DNA from: CACPJA01 sp964629335
Lineage (GTDB): Bacteria > Pseudomonadota > Gammaproteobacteria > Steroidobacterales > UBA11654
DNA length: 64,000 nt
Direction: 5' to 3'
Assembly (NCBI GenBank): GCA_964629335.1
Contig: CAZVRH010000003.1
Span: 1-64,000, forward strand
The first letter of the stretch is position 1. The number at the start of each line of letters is the position of its first letter. Below are positions 15,476 to 22,863 of this stretch, one piece after another. A program made the position numbers and the translations under genes. The notes under the pieces are model-generated. The model made no database searches. It worked only from the letters and a program-made list of their open reading frames with translations, and was not told the DNA's origin.

Positions 15476-16870
15476 TTAGTCCAAATAGTCTTCTATCTTT
15501 ATTTTATCAATACCTGGAACAATTGGTCTGACTAAATCATCTACATAATCCATATCCTTAGTGGCATCAATCCCTACTCTCAATGAGGTTTTATCAGGCA
15601 GGGCTGCTCTATCGATCTCCCAAGTCACAAAGTTTGAAAAGAGATGTATTTTTTCTGCTCTACCTATTCGAGTCCACGTAGCCCATTCAACATCATCCAT
15701 ATTAGATGGATCAACATCATCGTCCACTATAATGATACGTTTTGCCATCCAAGCTAAATTAAAAAAGCCCATGTCCATCTCAAAAGCTTCCTTGATGATA
15801 TCTCCAGGCTGTTTATCAGAGGATTTTTTGATAGCGATTACTACATGCATTAGTGGCCCTATTTTAGTATCAAAATGAATATCAACATCACTCACATAGG
15901 AGAAAGTTTCTTTGATTCTTTTTTTCAGTGTTTCGGAGAGTCCATATACTGTTAGGTAGCCCAAATTATTATGCTCTTTAGCTCTTCCAGCCATTAGCGT
16001 ATAAAACATTGAATCCTTTCTTTTTAAAATGGATGTAACCTCACACATGGGCGCATGTTCTGTACCATACTGGGCGCCAAATTCTCCCAAAGTGTTTTCT
16101 ACCATATTATTTAGGTCAACTTTGGTCTCCAACGCCATCTCTGCATCGATTGGAATTGGCAACCCACTGTCTGGTCCTAAAACAACCTTTACACCTTTAC
16201 CGATCATTCCACCTGCAACATCTAATTCAGAAACATGGTCAGGTGATTTAGAAGCAGCCGCCATTAACAAAGCAGGAGGTGCTCCCAAAACCATGACTAC
16301 GTTCATATCTTTACCCTCTTCTCTGTGCCAGTTATAGCTTTTACGAAGATCACTCAAACCGCTAGCATTGATTAAAATATGATTTTTGTTTTCTATTAGA
16401 CACCGGTAAAACCCTACATTTATGTTGCCATCAGGTTTTCTAAAAATGCCTACGGCAGCCGTAATAAATGGGCCGGTGTCTAACTCAAAAAAAGTGGGGA
16501 CAGGCAGACTTAAGAGATCTATGTCCTGGTCTCGTAAGATTTCCTCAGTAACAGGGCCTTTATCTTTTTCAACACAGGGTATTGGGTCGGAAACACCAAG
16601 AAGTACTTTCTGACCTGCTTGATCGTAAGTGTATTCTTCTGCGGCATCCTCATTAAAGATCAACCCATACCTATCCATGGAAGTAAATAATCCTCCAACT
16701 GCCTGGTATATAGACCCTTGAACATTTTCAAACAAAAAAGCTTTCCCTTCTTGTTCGAGCTTTTTCATGATTGCAGCCATTTCGTATTTAGGATCAACTT
16801 CTTTTTTAATACGAACTAAACTGCCCTTATCATCGAGTATTTTTATAATTTCTCTAAAAGACCTATGCAT
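15476..16870 (-). CDS. UbiD-family prenyl-FMN-dependent decarboxylase
   Basis: A 464-residue member of the UbiD family, which decarboxylates (or carboxylates) alpha,beta-unsaturated and aromatic acids with prenylated FMN. Visible features include the N-terminal RSFREIIKILDDKGSLVRI, FLFENV near 41, and the conserved ETKVDLNNM and ECAPMCEVT-type segment (EHAPMCEVTSIL near 280), then IIIVDDDVDPSN near 392. No UbiX-type prenyltransferase is in the window, so the cofactor must be made elsewhere. The length and neighbours fit a catabolic decarboxylase rather than the ubiquinone-pathway UbiD (about 490 residues). It heads an operon with the cysteine-less nitrilase and is divergent from the alcohol dehydrogenase. 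Confidence 0.88.
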   Translation of the reverse strand: MHRSFREIIKILDDKGSLVRIKKEVDPKYEMAAIMKKLEQEGKAFLFENVQGSIYQAVGGLFTSMDRYGLIFNEDAAEEYTYDQAGQKVLLGVSDPIPCVEKDKGPVTEEILRDQDIDLLSLPVPTFFELDTGPFITAAVGIFRKPDGNINVGFYRCLIENKNHILINASGLSDLRKSYNWHREEGKDMNVVMVLGAPPALLMAAASKSPDHVSELDVAGGMIGKGVKVVLGPDSGLPIPIDAEMALETKVDLNNMVENTLGEFGAQYGTEHAPMCEVTSILKRKDSMFYTLMAGRAKEHNNLGYLTVYGLSETLKKRIKETFSYVSDVDIHFDTKIGPLMHVVIAIKKSSDKQPGDIIKEAFEMDMGFFNLAWMAKRIIIVDDDVDPSNMDDVEWATWTRIGRAEKIHLFSNFVTWEIDRAALPDKTSLRVGIDATKDMDYVDDLVRPIVPGIDKIKIEDYLD

Positions 16871-16997
16871 CTATAGTCTCACCTTAGTTATGATTTGATA
16901 GCTTACAATAGCCATTAATAATAATCTAATGTCAGCTGTTGATTGATTATCAATTTCATACTGATTATCCTTAATGAATGAAAAGAAAGGAGAGATT

Positions 16998-18104
16998 ATG
17001 AAAACTAAAGCCGCTATTGCACTCAAAGCAGCCAATGATTTAGTCATTGAAGAATTAGACCTAGAAGGACCAAAAGATAATGAGGTGCTAGTAGAAATAA
17101 AAGCAACAGGCGTGTGTCATACAGATGCTTTCACATTATCAGGAGATGATCCAGAAGGTATATTTCCAGCAGTTTTGGGGCATGAAGGTGCTGGTGTGGT
17201 TGCCGAGGTTGGAAAAGATGTTACAAGCGTTAAACCAGGTGATCATGTTATACCGTTATACACTCCTGAATGTAGAGAATGTAACTTTTGCCTAAACCCA
17301 AAAACTAACCTGTGTCAGTCAATTAGAGAAACTCAAGGTCAAGGATTAATGCCTGATGGAACATCAAGATTTTCGCTTAACGGAGAAAAGGTATTTCATT
17401 ATATGGGGTGCTCCACATTTTCTAATTTTAGTGTAATGCCTGAAATAGCAGTAGCTAAAATAAGACAAGACGCTCCGTTTGATAAGGTTTGCTATATAGG
17501 ATGCGGAGTAACGACAGGAATAGGTGCCGTTGTTTTTGATGCAAAAGTTGAGGCGGGATCAAATGTAGTTGTTTTTGGACTTGGTGGAATTGGTCTAAAT
17601 GTTATCCAGGGGGCGAAGATGGTAGGCGCTAATAAAATCATAGGCATCGATATCAATGAAGATAAGATTTCTTTGGCCCAAAAGTTTGGTATGACTGATT
17701 TTATTAACCCGACTAAAACAGAAGATATAGTTGAAAACATCGTCGATCTTACTGGCGGTGGAGCAGATTACTCATTTGAATGTATCGGTAATGTAGAAAC
17801 AATGAGACAAGCTTTAGAATGTTGTCATAAAGGATGGGGTGAATCTGTGATCATTGGAGTGGCCGGTGCAGGTCAAGAAATCTCAACCAGACCGTTTCAG
17901 TTGGTTACAGGAAGAGTCTGGAGAGGAAGTGCCTTTGGGGGTGCTAGAGGAAGGTCAGATGTCCCCAAGATTGTTGATTGGTATATGGATGGCAAAGTTA
18001 ACATAGATGACCTAATAACTCATAAAATGCCCTTAGATGATATAAATGAAGCATTTCACTTAATGCATGAAGGTAAATCAATACGATCAGTTATAGAATA
18101 TTAA
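16998..18104 (+). CDS. frmA: Class III alcohol dehydrogenase / S-(hydroxymethyl)glutathione dehydrogenase
   Basis: A 368-residue zinc-dependent medium-chain dehydrogenase that oxidises the formaldehyde-glutathione adduct. The catalytic zinc site is in GVCHTDAFTLSG and GHEGAG, the structural zinc site is C-x2-C-x2-C-x7-C (CRECNFC...C), and RETQGQGLMPDGTSRF with HYMGCSTFSNFSV is the class III signature. The NAD motif GLGGIGLNVIQG lies near 192. A longer frame opens at 16974, but the ATG at 16998 has AAAGGAGAG just upstream. No frmB/esterase neighbour is present; the GFA-like protein at 22.3 kb may be a functional associate. Confidence 0.93.
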   Translation: MKTKAAIALKAANDLVIEELDLEGPKDNEVLVEIKATGVCHTDAFTLSGDDPEGIFPAVLGHEGAGVVAEVGKDVTSVKPGDHVIPLYTPECRECNFCLNPKTNLCQSIRETQGQGLMPDGTSRFSLNGEKVFHYMGCSTFSNFSVMPEIAVAKIRQDAPFDKVCYIGCGVTTGIGAVVFDAKVEAGSNVVVFGLGGIGLNVIQGAKMVGANKIIGIDINEDKISLAQKFGMTDFINPTKTEDIVENIVDLTGGGADYSFECIGNVETMRQALECCHKGWGESVIIGVAGAGQEISTRPFQLVTGRVWRGSAFGGARGRSDVPKIVDWYMDGKVNIDDLITHKMPLDDINEAFHLMHEGKSIRSVIEY

Positions 18105-18107
18105 TAT

Positions 18108-18122
18108 TTTATTATGTTCTAT
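18108..18122 (+). repeat. 15-bp direct repeat, left copy (candidate att site)
   Basis: TTTATTATGTTCTAT, identical to the copy at 19561-19575. It lies 4 bp after the frmA stop codon. The two copies bracket the solitary integrase. Confidence 0.55.
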
Positions 18123-18198
18123 TATTTTTAATATATATTTCAATTATTTATATTAATTATAACTATTTTATATACTTATAGCATACATAAAATACGTT

Positions 18199-19467
18199 TT
18201 AATATAAAAAATCAGTTATCTTGTTCATTTGACCGGGTATTAGCATAGGTGCCAACTTATCAATTTCATTTTGAACTATAACTAATGACCTTTTAAGAGA
18301 CGATATATTATCTGAAGACTCTAATCTGGTTTCATATGGATTATAGGCTTTCTTTAATCCTAAGAGTTGATAAAAATGAGTTCTAGGTATATTTGATCTA
18401 TCGCATATATTTGCAAATGTTTTTCTTAAGGCCTCAGGATAGACAACCCAATCTAAATCTTTTGAATACTTTGTAAAACTTTTTCTTAAGTTCTCTATTG
18501 GTTTTTTAGTTTTTTTATTAAAAAATAAAAACTCGTTGCCAATTAAATCTTTATTGATGTCTTGATGCTTTTTTATATCTTGTAGGACGGTCTCAATGGA
18601 CTCCGTGATTGGAATTATTTGAATATAGTTTTTTTTACTGATCTTTATATAACTATCACTGTAAATCTGATTCCATTTCATATTTAAAACATCTGACTTT
18701 TTAAGGCCTGTTATTAATAAAAGAAACACTGCATTTCTGGTGAGTCTATCAACTTTGTTTTCAGCCAAAGGGTCCCATAATTGATATATAAACTTTGGAA
18801 GCTCACTATCAATAATAAGCTGTCGGTCTTTTGTCTTAGGTGAATAAGCGTTTTCACTTTTAAAAAAAGGTTTAGTTGGATTAAAGCTACTATCAATAAT
18901 ATTTTTTGTCGCAGCATATGAAAATACAGAAGACATAAGCCTTAAGGCATTATTCCTCGATGCAGGAGTATTGGAATTAAATTTATACCATTGGTTAATA
19001 TCGAATTGAGATATTTGACTGATTTGCTTTTCATGAAAATGTTTAAGTTTATTTCTTAGTAAATAAGATAATGAATACTTACCGTACTGGTCTGAGTATT
19101 CTTTCTTACTAATTTTCTCCTCAATAAACTCTTTAGCAATTAAAATAAATTTAGTTGATATAGCAAATTGTTTAGCCTTACTTTTCTTAATTAGATTAGG
19201 GTCAATTCCTTTTTGTAAAAGAGACAAACAATGAAAATGTTTATCTACTGCTCTGTCTATGGATAGTGTCTTAGTTGTGCCATGTGTGATTGTTCTAGGA
19301 TTGCCGCCAAAATGAATTCTACCGTAGGTAAGGTATGAAAGCCTGCCCATAGGGTTGACTTTTATTCTAAATCCAGGGTATTGAGAAAATTTGATGAAAT
19401 AAGGCTTTTCTTTAACCTCAATAGATTCAATAAAATCTATATTAATTACATCTGAAACTATATCCAT
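18199..19467 (-). CDS. Degenerate tyrosine recombinase (phage-type integrase)
   Basis: A 422-residue tyrosine recombinase: N-terminal DNA-arm domain with YLTYGRIHFGGNPRTITHG (about 45-62), core-binding domain (about 120-215), catalytic domain (about 220-390). Several catalytic positions have drifted. The first Arg of box I is Lys (ITGLKKSDVLNM, codon AAA). The usual His of H-x-x-R is Glu (YPEALRKTF). The third-box His/Trp is Leu (QLLGLKK). A tyrosine candidate remains in AYNPYETR. The frame is open over full length, so it may be recently decayed or a divergent subgroup. It sits in very AT-rich sequence, alone, between a 15-bp direct repeat. Confidence 0.82.
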   Translation of the reverse strand: MDIVSDVINIDFIESIEVKEKPYFIKFSQYPGFRIKVNPMGRLSYLTYGRIHFGGNPRTITHGTTKTLSIDRAVDKHFHCLSLLQKGIDPNLIKKSKAKQFAISTKFILIAKEFIEEKISKKEYSDQYGKYSLSYLLRNKLKHFHEKQISQISQFDINQWYKFNSNTPASRNNALRLMSSVFSYAATKNIIDSSFNPTKPFFKSENAYSPKTKDRQLIIDSELPKFIYQLWDPLAENKVDRLTRNAVFLLLITGLKKSDVLNMKWNQIYSDSYIKISKKNYIQIIPITESIETVLQDIKKHQDINKDLIGNEFLFFNKKTKKPIENLRKSFTKYSKDLDWVVYPEALRKTFANICDRSNIPRTHFYQLLGLKKAYNPYETRLESSDNISSLKRSLVIVQNEIDKLAPMLIPGQMNKITDFLY

Positions 19468-19560
19468 ATATATAGCATACTTTTAATTACCTATAATTAA
19501 TATTATTAATTTATATTATTTTATAAATCAGTATTTTATAGATTTATACACTATTACAAA

Positions 19561-19575
19561 TTTATTATGTTCTAT
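19561..19575 (+). repeat. 15-bp direct repeat, right copy (candidate att site)
   Basis: TTTATTATGTTCTAT, identical to 18108-18122. It overlaps the stop codon of the SDR gene (19572-19574), as expected if an element had inserted at the 3' end of that gene and preserved its reading frame. Confidence 0.55.
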
Positions 19576-20324
19576 AAAAATACATCGCCTCCATTAGGGC
19601 TTATACACTGCCCAACAAAATGGTTGCCGTCATCCGAGGCTAAAAATAAGTATGCCGGTATTATTTCGTCAATCTTTGCTATATTGCCTTTGGGGATGCT
19701 TTCCCTAATCCCTTCTAAAATTTCTTCTGGAACCTCTGTCAACATACGTGTTTCGGTTGCTCCAGGTGCAACGCAATTTACCCTTATATTCTTATCACCA
19801 ATTTCTAATGATAGTGAGCGTGTAAATGAAATTATTGCACCTTTAGCTGCAGTATAGTGTGCAAACCCTGCACTGCCTTTGTATGCTAATTGCGAAGCTG
19901 TATTGATAATTCTTCCATAATTGTTCTGATACATTATCTTTAGGCATTCTCTAGTACACATGAATGTTCCATTAAGGTGAACTGCTAAAAGCTCGTTCCA
20001 CATAGCTGTTGTCATTTCATGAACAGAGGAGCTTGTTGCTATGCCTGCATTGTTAACCAAAATATCAATTGTTCCAAATTCGTTATATGTCTTCTGAATC
20101 ATTTCAATTACTTCTTTTTCTTTTGAAACATCCGTCATATGAATTTTTGAAGCTGGAGAGACGGCCTGTATTTTCTTTAGAGCTGAAACTGCATTTTGTT
20201 CTTCGTTCTCATTGGGGTAATTTATAATTACAGTCGCTCCTTCTTTTGCATAAGTCTCAGCTACACCTTGTCCAATTCCCGTTGAAGCTCCTGTAATCAG
20301 AGCAATTTTATTTTCTAATTTAAT
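19572..20324 (-). CDS. SDR-family NAD(P)-dependent oxidoreductase, ATT start codon
   Basis: A 250-residue classical short-chain dehydrogenase. The cofactor motif TGASTGIG is at 11-18 and NNAG near 91-94; the active site is Ser144, Tyr157 and Lys161 (HYTAAKGA). The first ordinary start (ATG at 20138) would remove the whole cofactor motif. Reading upstream in frame restores a normal N-terminus beginning KLENKIALITG, preceded by ATT at 20322-20324, and AAGGAG lies 7 bases before that ATT. No ATG, GTG or TTG occurs in frame before the upstream stop. A start mutated from ATG would look the same. It is divergent from the Rieske operon. Substrate unknown. Confidence 0.85.
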   Translation of the reverse strand: MKLENKIALITGASTGIGQGVAETYAKEGATVIINYPNENEEQNAVSALKKIQAVSPASKIHMTDVSKEKEVIEMIQKTYNEFGTIDILVNNAGIATSSSVHEMTTAMWNELLAVHLNGTFMCTRECLKIMYQNNYGRIINTASQLAYKGSAGFAHYTAAKGAIISFTRSLSLEIGDKNIRVNCVAPGATETRMLTEVPEEILEGIRESIPKGNIAKIDEIIPAYLFLASDDGNHFVGQCISPNGGDVFL

Positions 20325-20348
20325 TGGCTCTCTCCTTAGAATATGGAT

Positions 20349-20374
20349 GATATGTAAATATTATAATTCATATC
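20349..20374. promoter_or_regulatory. Inverted repeat in the SDR/Rieske divergent gap
   Basis: GATATG (20349-20354) and CATATC (20369-20374) flank 14 AT-rich bases that contain TATAAT readable in both directions. This could be overlapping divergent -10 elements or a weak operator. AT content is high, so chance is a real alternative. Confidence 0.25.
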
Positions 20375-20402
20375 TAGATCATAGTTATTTAATATTATTG
20401 TT

Positions 20403-21422
20403 ATGAACAGAACAAACAGTCTTGAATCCTACCACTATTACGATGAGGGTATTTTCACGAAAGAGATAAACCATATCTTTAAAGAAGAATGGCTCTGGGT
20501 TGGTCGATCAGAACAATTAAAAAACCCAGGAGACTTTGTTACAACTGATGTGGTTCACTTCCCTATAATTTTAATCAGGAACAAGGATCATCAACTTAAA
20601 GCATTTCATAATGTTTGTCGTCATAGAGCCTCTAAAGTAGAACTACGTCAATCTGGAAATTGTAACCAACTAGTTTGCCCATACCATGGATGGCGATACT
20701 CTCTAGAGGGTTCATTATCTAACCCAGCTAAATTCCATGGAGCCGAGTCCTTCAATCATAATAACTATTCCTTGTTCGCCATCAAAATCCAAGAAAAATA
20801 TGGTTTGGTTTTTATTAACCTTTCAGAGAACCCTAAACCCTTAGAAAAATGGTTGGGCCCTTTTAATGAAGTTGTAGGTAGCCAATACAAAAATGATTTT
20901 TTATTTCATAATGAACTTAAATTTGATGTGCATGCAAATTGGAAGACTTACGTGGATAATTATCAAGAAGGCTATCATATCCCAAGCGTGCATTCCCAGC
21001 TCAACAAAGATGTACTATGGGAAGAATATCAACTAATCAATAACGATAACTGCAGCATTCACAGTGTTCCTGAAAGAGCCGGGAGCAATCAACCCGGAAG
21101 CTTTGGTTGGCATTTTCCTAACTTTATTTTTAACATTTATGGAAGGGGCATTGTTTACCAAAGAATAGAACCGCTCAAACCCAAGTGGTGCAGAGTAGTT
21201 TATAATCTTTTCAGGCCCTGCAATATTTCGTATGATGATTTTGAAAACAATGAAGGTAAATATCAATTAGAAGTAAGCCTAGAAGATCAAGAGTTAGTAC
21301 CTGAGATTCAACAAAACTTACAAGCAGGTGTTTACACTTCAGGTCCCTTAAGTAAAAAATATGAAACTGGGGTCGCTTATTTTCATGATTTGATAATTAA
21401 CAAACTAAATATGGAGCAATAA
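20403..21422 (+). CDS. Rieske non-heme iron oxygenase, alpha subunit
   Basis: A 339-residue oxygenase. The Rieske 2Fe-2S ligands are C72-x-H74 and C92-x2-H95. The mononuclear iron motif is DNYQEGYHIPSVH, giving H192 and H197 as ligands; the bridging acidic residue position is occupied by Glu189 rather than the usual Asp. Bridging Glu occurs in quaternary-amine demethylating enzymes such as carnitine monooxygenase, but that analogy is only suggestive. The protein is shorter than typical ring-hydroxylating alpha subunits (about 430-450). No beta subunit, ferredoxin or reductase is nearby. It is cotranscribed with the NmrA-like gene (2-bp gap). Confidence 0.92.
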   Translation: MNRTNSLESYHYYDEGIFTKEINHIFKEEWLWVGRSEQLKNPGDFVTTDVVHFPIILIRNKDHQLKAFHNVCRHRASKVELRQSGNCNQLVCPYHGWRYSLEGSLSNPAKFHGAESFNHNNYSLFAIKIQEKYGLVFINLSENPKPLEKWLGPFNEVVGSQYKNDFLFHNELKFDVHANWKTYVDNYQEGYHIPSVHSQLNKDVLWEEYQLINNDNCSIHSVPERAGSNQPGSFGWHFPNFIFNIYGRGIVYQRIEPLKPKWCRVVYNLFRPCNISYDDFENNEGKYQLEVSLEDQELVPEIQQNLQAGVYTSGPLSKKYETGVAYFHDLIINKLNMEQ

Positions 21423-21424
21423 TA

Positions 21425-22282
21425 ATGATTCTAATAACAGGAGCAACTGGTAAATCAGGTTCTGCTACAGCCAATGAACTTTTTAAACTAGGGGTCGACT
21501 ATAGAGCATTAATTAGAAACCCTGAAAAAGAAAACGAGCTAAAAGAAATGGGTGCTGATGTCGTGATAGGATCAGTTGAAGATGTCGAATCTCTTCGATC
21601 CGCGATGACAGATGTTGAATCAGTTCTTATATTGTTGCCAAACTCTGAAGACCAACTTAATCTTGAAAAACAAATAGTTGATATCTCGATTGAGTCCGAT
21701 ATTAAGAATATTGTTAAAGTATCCTCTATAGAAGCAACTCCAGATGCTACAAGCCCAATACCCAAAGCCCATCTACAATCCGAGGATTATATAAAAGCTT
21801 CTGGTTTAAACTGGACCATGATCAAACCTAACTTCTATATGCAGAACCTTCTATCTTCGGCAGCCACTATTAAAGAACAAGACAAAATATTTCTTCCAAT
21901 GGGTGACGGAAAAACTGGCATGATTGATACCAGAGACGTTGGTAAGGTTCTTGCAAAAGTTCTTTCGGAAGACGGTCATTCATCAAAGAACTATGCTATC
22001 ACCGGACCAGAAATACTATCCTTCCATGATGTAGCTGAAAAATTTTCAAATGTTTTAGGAAGAAATATCGACTACGTGGATATGCCAATGGCTGCTTATA
22101 AAGATATTCTTTCTAAGTTTTTAACAAATCAGTGGCATCTTGATTCAGTCATAGATCTGTTCTTAGGTATCGCTGAAGGGGGGATTGAGAACAAAACAGA
22201 CACCTACCAAGAATTAATGGGTGAGGCACCAATATCTCTTGAAGAATACATTGAAGAACACATGTTTATTTTTAATACTTAA
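21425..22282 (+). CDS. NmrA/HSCARG-like NAD(P)-binding protein
   Basis: A 285-residue atypical SDR of the NmrA family. The N-terminal MILITGATGKSGSATA carries the GxxGxxG dinucleotide motif, and the remainder matches NmrA-like redox sensors and quinone oxidoreductases (for example VSSIEATPD, then LNWTMIKPNFYMQN). No YxxxK active site is clear. It starts 2 bp after the Rieske oxygenase stop, so the two are translated as a unit. It may supply reducing power or act on the oxygenase product; it could equally be a regulator. Confidence 0.85.
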   Translation: MILITGATGKSGSATANELFKLGVDYRALIRNPEKENELKEMGADVVIGSVEDVESLRSAMTDVESVLILLPNSEDQLNLEKQIVDISIESDIKNIVKVSSIEATPDATSPIPKAHLQSEDYIKASGLNWTMIKPNFYMQNLLSSAATIKEQDKIFLPMGDGKTGMIDTRDVGKVLAKVLSEDGHSSKNYAITGPEILSFHDVAEKFSNVLGRNIDYVDMPMAAYKDILSKFLTNQWHLDSVIDLFLGIAEGGIENKTDTYQELMGEAPISLEEYIEEHMFIFNT

Positions 22283-22315
22283 TAAGTATGACTAATAACA
22301 AACAGTAGAGTGATC

Positions 22316-22765
22316 ATGAAAGCAACCCAAACTGGTAGATGTCAATGTGGAGAAATATCCTATTCTTTTTTGCAGGAAAAAGTAATCTCGGCTCACCATT
22401 GTCATTGCAAAGATTGCCAACGTACTACTGGTTCAGGTAAAGCTACGATATTATTTTTAGCAAAAAAAAATCTTAGTATTGAAGGCGAATTAAAATATTT
22501 TGAAAGCAAGGGATCATCTGGTTCTCATATCAGAAGAGGGTTTTGCCAAAATTGTGGCTCGGGGGTTATGAGCTATGCAAAAGAACTTTCACATATTGTT
22601 TATATTAAAGTTGGGACTTTAGATGACTCTAGCTGGGTCAAAGTAGACTCTAATTTTTTTACTGACTCAGCCCATGATTGGAATAAACCAGATGAATCTA
22701 TAAAAGGCTTTAAGGGCAACCCCAATATCCTTTCAAACATCAAAACACTATTAAAATCAGTTTAA
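22316..22765 (+). CDS. GFA-family (glutathione-dependent formaldehyde-activating-like) zinc protein
   Basis: A 149-residue protein with the GFA/CENP-V zinc fold: CQCGEISYSF near 9, HHCHCKDCQRTTGSG near 29-43 and GFCQNCGSGV near 75. Family members such as Gfa bind glutathione and formaldehyde, though many members do other chemistry. A GTG start at 22310 two codons upstream is also possible. It follows the NmrA-like gene by 33 bp and is probably cotranscribed. Its presence near a Rieske oxygenase and, 4 kb away, a class III alcohol dehydrogenase suggests handling of formaldehyde from demethylation. Confidence 0.85.
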   Translation: MKATQTGRCQCGEISYSFLQEKVISAHHCHCKDCQRTTGSGKATILFLAKKNLSIEGELKYFESKGSSGSHIRRGFCQNCGSGVMSYAKELSHIVYIKVGTLDDSSWVKVDSNFFTDSAHDWNKPDESIKGFKGNPNILSNIKTLLKSV

Positions 22766-22863
22766 GTATACCGCTGGAATCTTTAATAATTTAGTTATTG
22801 GGCCTGTTCAAATACTGAGCCGCAAAACGTAAGGTTTATTCTTAATAGATATAAGAAAACAGC

